DNA from: Planomicrobium okeanokoites | Lineage (GTDB): Bacteria; Bacillota; Bacilli; Bacillales_A; Planococcaceae | Length of the DNA stretch: 64,000 nt | Reading direction: 5' to 3' | NCBI RefSeq assembly: GCF_003428875.1 | Contig: NZ_QQRS01000001.1 | Location: forward strand, 620,001-684,000 | In this document: piece after piece, positions 46,105 through 56,598 of the stretch | Layout: each line of letters begins with the position of its first letter | Numbering within the stretch: the first letter of the stretch is position 1 | Translations under genes and position numbers: made by a program | The notes under the pieces: model-generated | Seen by the model: only the letters and a program-made list of their open reading frames with translations | The model's database searches: none | What the model was told of the DNA's origin: nothing

Positions 46105-47916
46105 CTAATTCATAACTCTCTTGAACATCTTTTCTACATCATAGGTCCTGAAATGGATGATAACCGGACGGCCATGCGGACAGGTGAATGGCTGCTCTGC
46201 CTTTTTCAGATCTGCCAGCAATTGCTCCATATCCTGTTTTTGCAGATAATGGTTCGCTTTTATGGACCTTTTGCAACTCATCATGATTGCTGCTTCTTCA
46301 CGTAATTTTTTTACATCCGCACGGCTGCCATTCAGTACCTGCTCAATCAGTTCTTCGACAATTTCCTGTTCAAAACCTTTAGGGAACCAAGTCGGGTGCT
46401 CGCGCACAATAAAAGAGGAATCACCGAAGATTTCTAAAAAGACGCCTGTTTCCGCGAGGCTTTCCAGGTTTTCCTGCAGCCTCAGCGCTTCATCCCGACT
46501 ATAATGGAATGTCAGCGGCAACAGCAGGGACTGCCTTTCCATGGCGTCTGCCTGTCCGACCCTCTCTCGGAAATATTCGTATTTGATGCGTTCCTGTGCT
46601 GCGTGCTGATCAATCAGATAAAACCCGTCTGAACTTTGGGCGACGATATATGTGCCATGAATCTGACCTACCACTTCCAGTTCAGGAAACTGCGGACTTT
46701 CCTCTATTCCCTCAACTTCAGGCGAATATTCCTTTTCTACTGGATTCTGCTCCGGAAATACATCAGGTTCTGACAATAACGTGTTTTCGATCAGAGGTTC
46801 AGCCTTTTGGAATACTGGTTTTTCAACTGGCCTTTGTTCGTTAACTGTAGTGGAAGTTTTCCAAAGATCCATCTGCATCGAAGGGGCAGATGCCTGTTTC
46901 TTCGGTTTCGGTTCATCGATGACCGGAGCCCGCACGGCAGAGCTGATGGCTTGACGGATCGTCTGATAGATCAGCTCCATCAATTCCTTTTCCTTGCTGA
47001 GGCGGATCTGCTGTTTCGCCGGATGGACATTGACATCCGTTAAATAAGGATCCCCTTCAATATTCAGCATGGTTATCGGCTGGCGTTCCAGCGGAAGGAA
47101 TGTATGATAAGCCCGGTGGACCGTCGTAGCGATGGCATAATGTTTTACCCACCGGCCATTGACGAATAAAGAGATGTAATTTTTATTGGCGCGAGTGATT
47201 TCCGGCAATGATGTATAGCCGGAAATTTTATAATCCTGGGATTCCCCTTCAAAAGGAATCATTTTTTTCGCGATGGCAATCCCGTAAATATCCGCCAGGA
47301 CCCGGCGAATTTCACCGCTGCCGGAAGTCTGCAGAATCGTTTTGCCGTCGTGCACCAATTTGAAAGCCACTGACGGGTAGCTGAGTGCGAAACGGTTCAT
47401 CAGGTCTATTGTATGACCGAGTTCCGTTTGCAATGTTTTCATATATTTAAGCCGCGCAGGTGTGTTGAAAAATAATTGTTCGATTTTAATATCAGTTCCC
47501 TGACGCAAAGCATTTGGTCGGCTTTCAATCATCCGACCGCCTTCCAGGTGGACAAAAGTTCCGTCCGAACCGTCGGAAGTCTGTAAGGTCACTTTGGACA
47601 CCGAGGCAATACTCGCCAGCGCCTCACCGCGGAAACCGAGTGTCCGGATCCGGAACAGGTCGTGCTCATTTGCAATTTTGCTGGTCGCGTGACGGGAAAA
47701 AGACAGCAAAGCATCTTCACTGTCCATTCCCGCTCCGTTATCGATGATGTGAATCGATGTCAATCCAGCTTCTTCAAGCAGGACCTCCACCGCATTGCTG
47801 CCGGCATCAATGGCGTTTTCCACCAATTCCTTTACTACTGAAGTTGGCCGTTCAACGACCTCGCCCGCAGCAATCTTATTTGATAAGGGTTCATCCATCA
47901 AGCGGATCTTTCCCAT
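46105..47916 (-). CDS. mutL: DNA mismatch repair protein MutL
   Basis: 603-residue GHKL ATPase that couples MutS to strand incision. ATPase motifs: ENAIDAG, DNGAGM and GFRGEALASI. The C-terminal endonuclease motif DQHAAQERIKYEYFRE and CPHGRP zinc/metal residues are present, so this MutL should nick DNA itself, as expected without MutH. Starts 4 nt after the mutS stop. Confidence 0.96.
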   Translation of the reverse strand: MGKIRLMDEPLSNKIAAGEVVERPTSVVKELVENAIDAGSNAVEVLLEEAGLTSIHIIDNGAGMDSEDALLSFSRHATSKIANEHDLFRIRTLGFRGEALASIASVSKVTLQTSDGSDGTFVHLEGGRMIESRPNALRQGTDIKIEQLFFNTPARLKYMKTLQTELGHTIDLMNRFALSYPSVAFKLVHDGKTILQTSGSGEIRRVLADIYGIAIAKKMIPFEGESQDYKISGYTSLPEITRANKNYISLFVNGRWVKHYAIATTVHRAYHTFLPLERQPITMLNIEGDPYLTDVNVHPAKQQIRLSKEKELMELIYQTIRQAISSAVRAPVIDEPKPKKQASAPSMQMDLWKTSTTVNEQRPVEKPVFQKAEPLIENTLLSEPDVFPEQNPVEKEYSPEVEGIEESPQFPELEVVGQIHGTYIVAQSSDGFYLIDQHAAQERIKYEYFRERVGQADAMERQSLLLPLTFHYSRDEALRLQENLESLAETGVFLEIFGDSSFIVREHPTWFPKGFEQEIVEELIEQVLNGSRADVKKLREEAAIMMSCKRSIKANHYLQKQDMEQLLADLKKAEQPFTCPHGRPVIIHFRTYDVEKMFKRVMN

Positions 47917-47920
47917 AGAA

Positions 47921-50446
47921 TCACTCCTTCCGGCTAAGCTTTAATTGCAGATCATTAATCATCTGCAAGGCTTCAAGCGGTGTCATCGAAGATATTTTAG
48001 CGTCTGTGATGGCTTGAACCACTTCTTCAGAATCTGTATCACGCTCATCAAAAAACGATAATTGTTCGATATGCTGTGTCTGCTGCTTCTTTTCCGCTTC
48101 AAAATTCTTCAGCAATTCCCGGGCTCGCGTGAGTATTTGCTGCGGCAGATTGGCCAGCTCGGCTACATGTATGCCATAGCTTTTGTCAGCCGGACCTTGC
48201 TTCACTTTATGAAGGAATACAACTTTTCCGGATTGCTCCATCGCCGCAACATGCACGTTATTCAAGCGTTCAAGTGATTGGTCAAGCGCAGTCAGTTCAT
48301 GATAATGCGTAGAGAATAATGTGTTCGCCCCGATGTTTTTATGGATGTATTCGATCATTGACTGTGCCAGTGCCATACCATCGTAAGTTGAAGTGCCCCG
48401 ACCGATTTCATCGAACAGCAGCAGGCTGCGTTCGGTTGCATGTGTAATGGCGTACTGGGATTCGAGCATTTCGACCATGAATGTACTTTGGCCTGAGACA
48501 AGATCGTCCGCAGCGCCGATCCGTGTGAAAATTTGATCAACAATCGGCAATTCCGCTGAATCCGCGGGCACATAACTGCCGACCTGCGCGAGTACTATCG
48601 TCAACGCCACCTGGCGCATATATGTACTTTTACCTGACATATTGGGCCCTGTAATCAACAGCATATTGCTGTCTTCAGTCATTACGCAATCATTCGGCAC
48701 ATAATGCTGCCTGTTCAGCATTTTCTCCACAACCGGATGCCGGCCTTCTAGTATCCGGATTTCACGGCTGTCGGTAAACTCCGGTTTCGTGAACCGGTAT
48801 TTTTCCGCTACGTCCGCAAAACTGAGGAATACATCAAGCGCACTGAGTGACGATGCAAGCTGCTGGATGCGGGAAATATACTGTTTCACTTCATCCCGTA
48901 TCACTGTAAAAAGCCGGTATTCCAGATCCAGGCTTTCTTCTTCGGCTGTCAGGATCAACGTCTCCTTTTCTTTCAACTCCGGAGTGATATAACGTTCGGC
49001 ATTCGCTAATGTCTGTTTGCGTTCGTATCGTTCCAAATCAGCCAAGTGCATATTGGCCTTCGAAATCTCGATGTAATAGCCAAAGATGCGGTTATAACCG
49101 ATTTTCAAGGATTTTATGCCTGTTTTCTGGCGCTCCTGCTGTTCAAGCTGAGCTATCCAGTCTTTGCCGTTCCGCGAGGCATCCCGGAATTCATCCAATT
49201 GCCTATTGAAGCCTTCACGGATGACACCGCCTTCTTTTGCCGATAATGGCGGATTGTCACTGATCGCTTCCAGCAGTTCACAAACTTCGCCGCAGCGATC
49301 CAATTTACCGGCGAATTCCGCTAAATGCGAATTGCCGGATTGCATCAGTTCTTCGATGATTGCCGGCACTTTCTCAAGTGAGCTTCTCAGCTGCGCCAAA
49401 TCACGCCCGCTCGCGCTGCCAAAGGCGACACGCCCGCTCAGCCGTTCAAGGTCGTAAACTTCTTTCAGCGCATTCTGCAATTCCACTCGAGTGAAATATT
49501 GCTCAATAAGGGATTCCACCATCTGTTGGCGGAGTTCGATACGGTTCCTGTTGGCAAGCGGCTGATGAAGCCATTGCTTCAATTTCCGGCTTCCCATTGC
49601 GGTTACCGTTTCATCCAAAAGCCATAATAATGTCCCTTTCGTTTCGCCGCCCCGGATTGACTGCAGCAATTCCAGATTGCGTTTCGAATGGAAATCTATG
49701 CTGAGCAATTGCCCTTCTTCGCTATAAACAAAAGGCTGTATATGCTCAAGCGATTGTTTTTGGGTACGTGCAATATATGTCAGCAAGCGATGGCTGCTGC
49801 CGGTAAGATCGGCAGGGCAGTGCTGAATCAGAGACCGATCCAGTTCATACACAAATTCCATCGGTTCGATTGATAACAGCAAATCCTGCGCATCTTCGTT
49901 CAGCAGCAGGAACAGGGAATCGGAAACCACCAATTCACGGATACCGAGAGACTGTAATTCCTGGAGAAGCGCTTTACCTTGCCCCATTATGTATGTGGCT
50001 GTCGATTCCCCGGTTGATATATCTATGTACGACAATGAAAAGCCACCCGGCAATTCTTCGGCCGCTGCAATAAAATGATTGGATTTCGAATCCACACTTT
50101 TGCCTTCAGTATGGGTGCCGGGTGTAATGAGTCTCACTACTTCACGCTTGACGACACCTTTTGTCAATTTCGGATCTTCCACTTGTTCACAGATCGCCAC
50201 TTTATGGCCTTTCGCAATCAATTGATCTATATAATTTTTCGCGGCGTGATGCGGAACCCCGCACATCGGAATACGTTCGTCCCCATTGCCGCCCCTGCTG
50301 GTCAACGTAATTTCAAGCAATTGGGATGCTTGTAAAGCATCATCGAAAAACATTTCATAAAAATCGCCAAGCCGGAAAAAAAGGAATGCGTCCTGATAAT
50401 CTGCTTTTACCTGTAGATATTGCTGCATCATTGGTGTAATCGCCAT
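47921..50446 (-). CDS. mutS: DNA mismatch repair protein MutS
   Basis: 841-residue mismatch sensor. The mismatch-binding FYEMF motif is near residue 35. Walker A GPNMSGKST and the C-terminal ATPase signature (DEIGRGTSTYDG) are present. The start at 50446 follows AAAGAGG. A consensus extended -10 promoter lies upstream, separating mutS-mutL from ricA. Confidence 0.96.
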   Translation of the reverse strand: MAITPMMQQYLQVKADYQDAFLFFRLGDFYEMFFDDALQASQLLEITLTSRGGNGDERIPMCGVPHHAAKNYIDQLIAKGHKVAICEQVEDPKLTKGVVKREVVRLITPGTHTEGKSVDSKSNHFIAAAEELPGGFSLSYIDISTGESTATYIMGQGKALLQELQSLGIRELVVSDSLFLLLNEDAQDLLLSIEPMEFVYELDRSLIQHCPADLTGSSHRLLTYIARTQKQSLEHIQPFVYSEEGQLLSIDFHSKRNLELLQSIRGGETKGTLLWLLDETVTAMGSRKLKQWLHQPLANRNRIELRQQMVESLIEQYFTRVELQNALKEVYDLERLSGRVAFGSASGRDLAQLRSSLEKVPAIIEELMQSGNSHLAEFAGKLDRCGEVCELLEAISDNPPLSAKEGGVIREGFNRQLDEFRDASRNGKDWIAQLEQQERQKTGIKSLKIGYNRIFGYYIEISKANMHLADLERYERKQTLANAERYITPELKEKETLILTAEEESLDLEYRLFTVIRDEVKQYISRIQQLASSLSALDVFLSFADVAEKYRFTKPEFTDSREIRILEGRHPVVEKMLNRQHYVPNDCVMTEDSNMLLITGPNMSGKSTYMRQVALTIVLAQVGSYVPADSAELPIVDQIFTRIGAADDLVSGQSTFMVEMLESQYAITHATERSLLLFDEIGRGTSTYDGMALAQSMIEYIHKNIGANTLFSTHYHELTALDQSLERLNNVHVAAMEQSGKVVFLHKVKQGPADKSYGIHVAELANLPQQILTRARELLKNFEAEKKQQTQHIEQLSFFDERDTDSEEVVQAITDAKISSMTPLEALQMINDLQLKLSRKE

Positions 50447-50483
50447 TTTAAAACCTCTTTCGGAATCAATTCTTCGTTTCTTC

Positions 50484-50492
50484 ATTATAGCA
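50484..50492 (-). promoter_or_regulatory. Extended -10 promoter of mutS-mutL
   Basis: TGCTATAAT on the minus strand, about 40 nt before the mutS start. No strong -35. Confidence 0.6.
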
Positions 50493-50510
50493 AAAATACA
50501 CGTAGAAAAG

Positions 50511-50545
50511 AAAAAACCGAAAGAGCATCAGCTCTTTCAGTTTTT
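50511..50545 (-). terminator. Terminator after miaB-ricA
   Basis: AACTGAAAGAGC / GCTCTTTCGGTT stem, 4-nt loop and T6 on the minus strand. Confidence 0.88.
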
Positions 50546-50570
50546 CTTTATCAATTTTCAATTTGGTTGT

Positions 50571-51005
50571 TTATGAACAGCTGCTGCCGCCTTTTGCATC
50601 CGCTTGCACTTTTGAACCTGTTTCACCGCGCAGCAGATCGCCGCCTGTATCAGTGATGATATTGTTCGTCACCTGGTTGGCGATTGCAGTCGAAACCATT
50701 TGAAGCAATGAATTGACATCGCTTTGGGACTGTTTGAATTCCTGTACAATCGGCACTGCGTCAATTTCATCTTCAATTTTCTTGATTTTGCCTTCGATCA
50801 ATTCCAGTGCCCGTTCCTTGCCGTAATGCTGGAAATTGACCGCTTGTTTTTGAAGGCTTTTCAGGCTCGCAATCTTTTCACGGATCTGTTGGTTTTCATT
50901 GATCTGTGCTTCGGCGCGCTTGAAGAAATCCACTTCTTCAGTCTCGGCGATCATGTCTGCCACTTCACGCGCTTTTGCTACGATTTCATCTTTTGTATAA
51001 GTCAT
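50571..51005 (-). CDS. ricA: RicA (YmcA), Y-complex subunit
   Basis: 144-residue helical protein of the RicA-RicF-RicT complex. In B. subtilis this complex binds RNase Y, directs mRNA processing and carries iron-sulfur clusters. The C-terminus ends GGSSCS, providing a cysteine near the tail as in the family. It is adjacent to miaB (0-nt gap). In spore formers cotE usually follows; here a terminator and then mutS. Confidence 0.9.
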   Translation of the reverse strand: MTYTKDEIVAKAREVADMIAETEEVDFFKRAEAQINENQQIREKIASLKSLQKQAVNFQHYGKERALELIEGKIKKIEDEIDAVPIVQEFKQSQSDVNSLLQMVSTAIANQVTNNIITDTGGDLLRGETGSKVQADAKGGSSCS

Positions 51006-52553
51006 CTATTGGACACCCACTTCTTGGCCGGCGGCAACTTCAATCAGTTCCCCGTTTAACGACCATGTTTTAGTTTCAGTTATTTTCACTTTGACGAGTT
51101 GACCGACAATCGACTTCGGCCCGACAAAATTGACCAGTTTATTTTTTGCTGTATAGCCGGATAAGACATCGGGGTTTTTCTTGCTTTCCCCTTCAACCAG
51201 CACTTCGACCACTTGGCCCTGGTAAGATTGCATGGCGGCCAGCGCTTGCTCCTTGACCAGTTCATTAAGGCGCTGCAGACGCTCCTTCTTTACTTCCATC
51301 GGGATGTTGTCTTCCATTTTCGCAGCCGGAGTCCCTTCCCTTGGAGAATAAATATAAGTGAAGGCCATCTCGTATCCGATTTCCCGGAATAGAGACATCG
51401 TTTCTTCAAACTGTTCATCGGTTTCATTGGGAAAGCCGACAATTATATCAGTTGTCAATGACACTGTCGGAATGGCAGCCCTGATTTTATGGACCAATTC
51501 GATATATTGTTCCCGCGTGTACTTGCGGGCCATTATTTTCAGCATACCCGTCGAACCTGATTGTACAGGTAAATGGATATGGTCGACAAGATTTCCGCCT
51601 CGCGCCAGCACTTCTATCAAGTGTTCATCAAAATCTCTTGGATGGCTTGTTGTAAAACGGATGCGAGGAATATCGATTTTGCGCAATTCCTCCATCAAAT
51701 CACCCAGCCGGAATTCGAGATCCTCAAAATCTTTGCCATAGGCATTGACATTCTGTCCCAGCAAAGTAACTTCCTTGTATCCTTGCGCAGCCAATTGCCG
51801 CACTTCCTGGATAATATCCTCCGGTCTTCTGGAGCGTTCTTTGCCTCGCGTATAAGGAACGATGCAATAGGTACAGAATTTGTCACACCCGTACATGATA
51901 TTGACCCACGCCTTGATATTGCCCTTGCGCACTTTCGGCAAGTTCTCGATGACGTCCCCTTCTTTGGACCAGACATCCACGACAACCTCTTTCGATTTAT
52001 AGGCGTTATCCAAAATTTCCGGTAGACGATGGATATTATGCGTCCCAAAAATCATATCGACCTGATCGTAGGTCTTCAAGATTTTATTGACGACGGATTC
52101 CTCCTGCGACATGCAACCGCAAACGCCGATCAATAAATCAGGGTTTTCCAGTTTTAACGGTTTGAAATGACCCAGTTCACCAAAAACTTTGTTCTCAGCA
52201 TTTTCCCTGATGGCACAAGTATTCAGCAGAATGACATTCGCATCCTTCACAGAATCGGTGATCTCATAGCAGAGTTCCAGCAGTATACCGGCGATCACTT
52301 CTGTATCATGTTCGTTCATCTGGCAGCCATAAGTGCGGATATAGAACTTCCGCCCTCGGCCCATGTTTTCAAAACGGGAATCGATCGCAAAATTATCCAC
52401 GTAGGATACCTGCTCTTTTCCGCGTTTTTTTGCGTCTTTCAGGGAAGGCGCGGTATAGACATTTTGAAAGTATTGGCTGTAATCCTTTTCGTGTTTTCCA
52501 ACCGATCGGGCAGCCGTTACTTGGCTTGAAAGTAAACGCTGGTCTTCATTCAT
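51006..52553 (-). CDS. miaB: tRNA-2-methylthio-N6-dimethylallyladenosine synthase MiaB
   Basis: 515-residue radical-SAM enzyme that adds the methylthio group after MiaA. UPF0004 domain cysteines ([21 protein letters not shown]) hold one cluster. The radical-SAM triad is in CDKFCTYC, and a C-terminal TRAM domain follows. The start at 52553 has AAAGGGG upstream. The extra N-terminal about 60 residues are usual in Bacillus MiaB. Confidence 0.96.
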   Translation of the reverse strand: MNEDQRLLSSQVTAARSVGKHEKDYSQYFQNVYTAPSLKDAKKRGKEQVSYVDNFAIDSRFENMGRGRKFYIRTYGCQMNEHDTEVIAGILLELCYEITDSVKDANVILLNTCAIRENAENKVFGELGHFKPLKLENPDLLIGVCGCMSQEESVVNKILKTYDQVDMIFGTHNIHRLPEILDNAYKSKEVVVDVWSKEGDVIENLPKVRKGNIKAWVNIMYGCDKFCTYCIVPYTRGKERSRRPEDIIQEVRQLAAQGYKEVTLLGQNVNAYGKDFEDLEFRLGDLMEELRKIDIPRIRFTTSHPRDFDEHLIEVLARGGNLVDHIHLPVQSGSTGMLKIMARKYTREQYIELVHKIRAAIPTVSLTTDIIVGFPNETDEQFEETMSLFREIGYEMAFTYIYSPREGTPAAKMEDNIPMEVKKERLQRLNELVKEQALAAMQSYQGQVVEVLVEGESKKNPDVLSGYTAKNKLVNFVGPKSIVGQLVKVKITETKTWSLNGELIEVAAGQEVGVQ

Positions 52554-52653
52554 GAAAAAACCCCTTTCAATCATACCGTTATTATACTGAAATCAAAGAC
52601 GTTCCTTCAAGCCGATTGCAGAAATTGTCGGAGAATCGTCACCAACTGACCGT

Positions 52654-53451
52654 TTATCCGCGGAACGGGTAATCATCATTAATGTAGATTCGTTCGCAGG
52701 ATAACGCCTTGCCTGTCTCGTCATCAATTTCAGTGAAAAAGCCACTGACTACGGAACGGCCGCGTTTTGGCACTTCGAAACGGGTCGGCATATTGGTCTT
52801 GAACCGGTAGAGCACTGAATCCTTGCTCATCCCCAGCACTTCATCATAGGGGCCGGTCATGCCGACATCCGAGATATAGGCTGTGCCGCCCGGCAAGATG
52901 CGTGAATCGGCAGTCTGGACGTGAGTATGTGTGCCAACTACCACTGAAGCACGGCCGTCGAGATGCCAGCCCATCGCGATTTTTTCACTGGTTGCTTCTG
53001 CGTGAAAATCAACGAAGACCAGTGGCGAAACGGCTTTGGCTTCCGCCAGCAGCTCATCCGCTTTTTGGAATGGATCATCGTGCGGCGGCAAGAATACCCT
53101 GCCATGCAAATTGATGACAGACAAAGTCTTGCCATTTTTCGTCAACGTCGCCATTCCGCGGCCAGGTGCTTCCGGTGAAAAATTCGCCGGACGGATTAAA
53201 TAATCCACTTCATCAATAAAATCAAAAATCTCTTTTTGGTCCCACGTGTGATTGCCCATTGTCACCATATCGACGCCCATGAAAAGGAGATCCTGGTAAA
53301 TGGCTTTCGTGATGCCCCTTCCCGCTGCAGCATTTTCACCATTCGCGATTACCGCATCCGGCATGTATTTTTTCTTCAGGCGCGGTAAATAAGACTCCAA
53401 TGCATCACGTCCGATCGATCCGACAATATCTCCAATAAATAAAACTTTCAT
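52654..53451 (-). CDS. ymdB: YmdB metallophosphodiesterase
   Basis: 265-residue binuclear-metal phosphoesterase. Metal-site motifs: FIGDIVGSIGRD, VIANGENAAAG, GNHTWDQ and VVGTHTHVQTAD. In B. subtilis it hydrolyses 2',3'-cNMP and affects biofilm and motility. The start at 53451 follows AAAGGTGAGAG. It lies downstream of rny with a terminator between. spoVS, usual next, is absent. Confidence 0.94.
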   Translation of the reverse strand: MKVLFIGDIVGSIGRDALESYLPRLKKKYMPDAVIANGENAAAGRGITKAIYQDLLFMGVDMVTMGNHTWDQKEIFDFIDEVDYLIRPANFSPEAPGRGMATLTKNGKTLSVINLHGRVFLPPHDDPFQKADELLAEAKAVSPLVFVDFHAEATSEKIAMGWHLDGRASVVVGTHTHVQTADSRILPGGTAYISDVGMTGPYDEVLGMSKDSVLYRFKTNMPTRFEVPKRGRSVVSGFFTEIDDETGKALSCERIYINDDYPFRG

Positions 53452-53472
53452 ACTCTCACCTTTTCCCATAAG

Positions 53473-53510
53473 AAAAAGGCTTCTTTGAATAGACATTCAT
53501 CGAAGCCTTT
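53473..53510 (-). terminator. Terminator between rny and ymdB
   Basis: AAAGGCTTC / GAAGCCTTT outer stem with an inner TGAAT/ATTCA helix and T5 on the minus strand. It ends about 22 nt before the ymdB start codon. Confidence 0.82.
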
Positions 53511-53516
53511 ATCCTA

Positions 53517-55073
53517 TTATTTTGCGTATTCAACTGCTCTTGTTTCCCTGATTACGGTCACTTTGATATGTCCCGGATAATCAAGCTCTTCTTCGATCCG
53601 TTTCCGGATGTCGCGAGCCAAACGGTGTGCAGTCATATCATCAATCTGTTCCGGTCTGACCATGATGCGGATTTCGCGTCCTGCCTGAATGGCGAATGAT
53701 TTCTCAACGCCTTCGTAGGATTCAGAAATCTCTTCAAGTTTTTCCAGACGGCGGATATAGTTTTCCAATGTCTCACTTCTCGCTCCCGGACGTGCCGCTG
53801 ATAGGGCGTCCGCCGCTGCAACGATCACCGAAATGATCGATGTCGCTTCGGTGTCTCCGTGGTGGGAAGCAATACTGTTGATGACGACCGGATGCTCTTT
53901 GTATTTGGTTCCAAGTTCAACCCCGATTTCAACATGGCTGCCTTCAACTTCATGATCGATCGCTTTACCGATGTCATGAAGCAAACCTGCGCGGCGTGCC
54001 AGGGTGACATCTTCGCCAAGTTCCGCTGCCATCAAGCCGGAAAGGAATGCGACTTCCACTGAGTGCTTGAGGACATTCTGTCCGTAACTTGTGCGATAAC
54101 GCAGACGGCCAAGGATTTTGATCAAATCGGGATGCAGATTATGTACCCCAACGTCAAATGTGGTTTGTTCACCAATTTCACGGATTTGCTCATCTACTTC
54201 GCGTCTGGACTTCTCAACCATTTCTTCGATCCGGGCTGGGTGAATACGGCCATCTGACACCAATTTCTCAAGTGCCAATCTTGCTGTTTCACGTCTGATC
54301 GGATCGAATCCTGACAGAATTACCGCTTCCGGTGTGTCATCGATGATCAAATCGATTCCTGTCAGTGTTTCAAGCGTCCGGATATTACGGCCTTCACGGC
54401 CAATAATACGGCCTTTCATCTCATCGTTAGGCAAGTTGACAACAGATACTGTCGTCTCTGCCACATGGTCTGCTGCAAAACGCTGCATAGCCAATGATAA
54501 GATATTTTTCGCTTTCTTATCGGACTCTTCTTTTGCACGGGCTTCCGTTTCTTTCACCATCACTGCAATATCTGTTGAAAGTTCGTTCTCAACTTGCTGG
54601 AGGATGATTGACTTGGCTTCTTCGCGTGTCAAAGAAGAAATCCGTTCCATTTCGGATTGCTGCTGTTGAACCAATTCTTCAGCTCTGCTCTCCATCTGTT
54701 CAATATGCTGTTGTTTTTCAGCGAGGGCTTCATCTTTCCGTTCAAGTCCCGCTTCTCTTTTGTTTAATGCATCATCCTTGCGATCTAAATTTTCTTCTCT
54801 CTGCAACAGCCGATTCTCTTGTTTTTGAATTTCTGATCGGCGTTCCCGAATTTCAGATTCTGTTTCAGTACGCAATTTGTGATTTTCGTCTTTTGCTTCC
54901 AAAAGGGCTTCTTTTTTCAGTGCTTCTGCTTCTCTCTTCGCATCTTCTATAACTTGCTCTGCAGAGTTTCTCGCACCTGCCATTTTGGACTCATTTGATT
55001 TTTTCATTACAAAATAACCAACAAACACACCGACGAGGATACCAAGCAAAGCGAAGATGATCACGTATTCCAT
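53517..55073 (-). CDS. rny: Ribonuclease Y
   Basis: 518-residue membrane-anchored endoribonuclease that starts bulk mRNA decay. Membrane helix at 4-24, long coiled coil (about 30-200), KH domain (about 208-270, [15 protein letters not shown]) and HD domain with [12 protein letters not shown] (about 360). Length is typical (520 in B. subtilis). Its partner RicA is encoded nearby. Confidence 0.97.
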   Translation of the reverse strand: MEYVIIFALLGILVGVFVGYFVMKKSNESKMAGARNSAEQVIEDAKREAEALKKEALLEAKDENHKLRTETESEIRERRSEIQKQENRLLQREENLDRKDDALNKREAGLERKDEALAEKQQHIEQMESRAEELVQQQQSEMERISSLTREEAKSIILQQVENELSTDIAVMVKETEARAKEESDKKAKNILSLAMQRFAADHVAETTVSVVNLPNDEMKGRIIGREGRNIRTLETLTGIDLIIDDTPEAVILSGFDPIRRETARLALEKLVSDGRIHPARIEEMVEKSRREVDEQIREIGEQTTFDVGVHNLHPDLIKILGRLRYRTSYGQNVLKHSVEVAFLSGLMAAELGEDVTLARRAGLLHDIGKAIDHEVEGSHVEIGVELGTKYKEHPVVINSIASHHGDTEATSIISVIVAAADALSAARPGARSETLENYIRRLEKLEEISESYEGVEKSFAIQAGREIRIMVRPEQIDDMTAHRLARDIRKRIEEELDYPGHIKVTVIRETRAVEYAK

Positions 55074-55171
55074 TCGGACACCTCCTCTTGCTATTCGTTT
55101 TAATGGTTCACAATAAATTAAATTTTCGTGCTTCTCAAACGCTGTAAAAATTATAAAATTATACAGTTTTA

Positions 55172-55200
55172 ATTGTATAGATGGACCTTTAAAGTGTCAA
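55172..55200 (-). promoter_or_regulatory. Promoter of rny
   Basis: Consensus TTGACA (55200-55195), 17-nt spacer, TACAAT (55177-55172) on the minus strand. Leaves a leader of about 90 nt with a CTGTA/TACAG hairpin. Confidence 0.85.
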
Positions 55201-55287
55201 CCCGGTGACAAGCCTTTAAAATAGCTTTGCGAGTGGATATTCTATTGTTTTGATATGTCACTTCCATATGCTGGATCCCGGCAATAA

Positions 55288-55333
55288 AATAAGAGCCGTT
55301 GGACAAAGCATACGCTTTGGTCCAACGGCTCTT
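55288..55333 (-). terminator. Terminator of recA
   Basis: AAGAGCCGTTGGAC / GTCCAACGGCTCTT stem with inner CAAAGC/GCTTTG pairing, then T-rich sequence on the minus strand. Confidence 0.92.
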
Positions 55334-55343
55334 CTATAAAGAC

Positions 55344-56405
55344 TTATTCGTCGTCCTCGTCGATCAAAAGGTTGAACTCTTCCGGCTCTTCTTTTGAAGC
55401 AGCAATCGTATAGGATGCAGCGGCCATTCCGTATTGCTCACGGATTTTTCCTGCAATCTCATTTCGGATATCAGCGTGGTCACGCAGGAATTGCTTCGCG
55501 TTTTCACGGCCTTGTCCGATGCGCTCTTCTTTATACGAATACCAAGAACCGCTCTTTTGGATGATTTCAAGCTCTGCACCAATATCAACGATTTCACCTT
55601 CACGTGAAATCCCTTTTCCGTACATGATATCAACTTCAGCTGTGCGGAAAGGCGGGGCAACTTTGTTTTTCACAATTTTGATCTTCGTTCTGTTACCGAT
55701 GATGTCGTTGCCTGATTTCAAAGCTTCAGCACGGCGCACTTCCATACGGATGGAAGAATAGAATTTCAATGCGCGTCCACCAGTTGTTGTTTCAGGGTTA
55801 CCGAACATGACACCGATTTTTTCACGAACCTGGTTGATGAAGATGACAATCGAATTCGATTTATTGATGATACCGGATAATTTACGGAGAGCTTGAGACA
55901 TCAGACGGGCTTGGAGACCCATGTGGGAATCGCCCATTTCGCCTTCGATCTCCGCTTTCGGTACAAGTGCCGCAACAGAGTCGATGACCACAATATCAAC
56001 CGCTCCGCTTCGTACTAATGCTTCAGCAATTTCCAAAGCCTGTTCACCAGTATCGGGCTGGGATAATAACAACTCATCGATGTTCACGCCAAGGTTCTGC
56101 GCATAGACAGGGTCAAGCGCATGCTCAGCATCGATGAATGCCGCTGTTCCTCCAGTAGCCTGTACTTCCGCAATAGCATGAAGTGAAACAGTCGTTTTAC
56201 CTGAACTTTCAGGACCATAAATCTCGATGACACGGCCACGCGGGTATCCGCCTATTCCAAGTGCAGAGTCAACTGCCAGTGAACCACTGGAAACCGACGA
56301 AATATTCCGGTCGCTTTTTTCACCCAATTTCATGACTGAACCTTTACCAAATTGTTTTTCAATTTGTTTTAACGCAACATCTAACGCTGCTTTACGATCG
56401 CTCAA
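55344..56405 (-). CDS. recA: Recombinase RecA
   Basis: 353-residue strand-exchange ATPase and SOS coprotease. Walker [10 protein letters not shown] at 64-72, L1/L2 loops with QALRKLSG and [15 protein letters not shown], acidic C-terminal tail EDDE. Monocistronic with its own promoter and terminator. A LexA box upstream closes the SOS loop with lexA and yneA in the same window. Confidence 0.98.
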   Translation of the reverse strand: MSDRKAALDVALKQIEKQFGKGSVMKLGEKSDRNISSVSSGSLAVDSALGIGGYPRGRVIEIYGPESSGKTTVSLHAIAEVQATGGTAAFIDAEHALDPVYAQNLGVNIDELLLSQPDTGEQALEIAEALVRSGAVDIVVIDSVAALVPKAEIEGEMGDSHMGLQARLMSQALRKLSGIINKSNSIVIFINQVREKIGVMFGNPETTTGGRALKFYSSIRMEVRRAEALKSGNDIIGNRTKIKIVKNKVAPPFRTAEVDIMYGKGISREGEIVDIGAELEIIQKSGSWYSYKEERIGQGRENAKQFLRDHADIRNEIAGKIREQYGMAAASYTIAASKEEPEEFNLLIDEDDE

Positions 56406-56450
56406 AAGAAATCCTCCTCTTAATATAAACCAATTTTTCTACCTGTTTCT

Positions 56451-56479
56451 AGTATACTAGGTTATTGAGAAATATACAA
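56451..56479 (-). promoter_or_regulatory. Promoter of recA
   Basis: TTGTAT (56479-56474), 17-nt spacer, TATACT (56456-56451) on the minus strand. Confidence 0.85.
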
Positions 56480-56487
56480 GAAAAAAG

Positions 56488-56501
56488 CGAACGTTTATTC
56501 G
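56488..56501. promoter_or_regulatory. LexA box of recA
   Basis: CGAATAAACGTTCG on the minus strand, one mismatch to CGAAC-N4-GTTCG and sharing its CGAAT half with the B. subtilis recA operator. It lies just upstream of the -35. Confidence 0.85.
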
Positions 56502-56564
56502 TGTTCGTATTTTAAATTATATTTTTAAGACCTCTATATTGAGCATATCCGATTTTTGAAAAAG

Positions 56565-56598
56565 AAAAACGCGCAAAAATAAATTTTGCGCGTTTTTT
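56565..56598 (-). terminator. Terminator of cinA
   Basis: AAACGCGCAAAA / TTTTGCGCGTTT stem with a 5-nt loop and T-rich tail on the minus strand, abutting the cinA stop. Confidence 0.9.
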
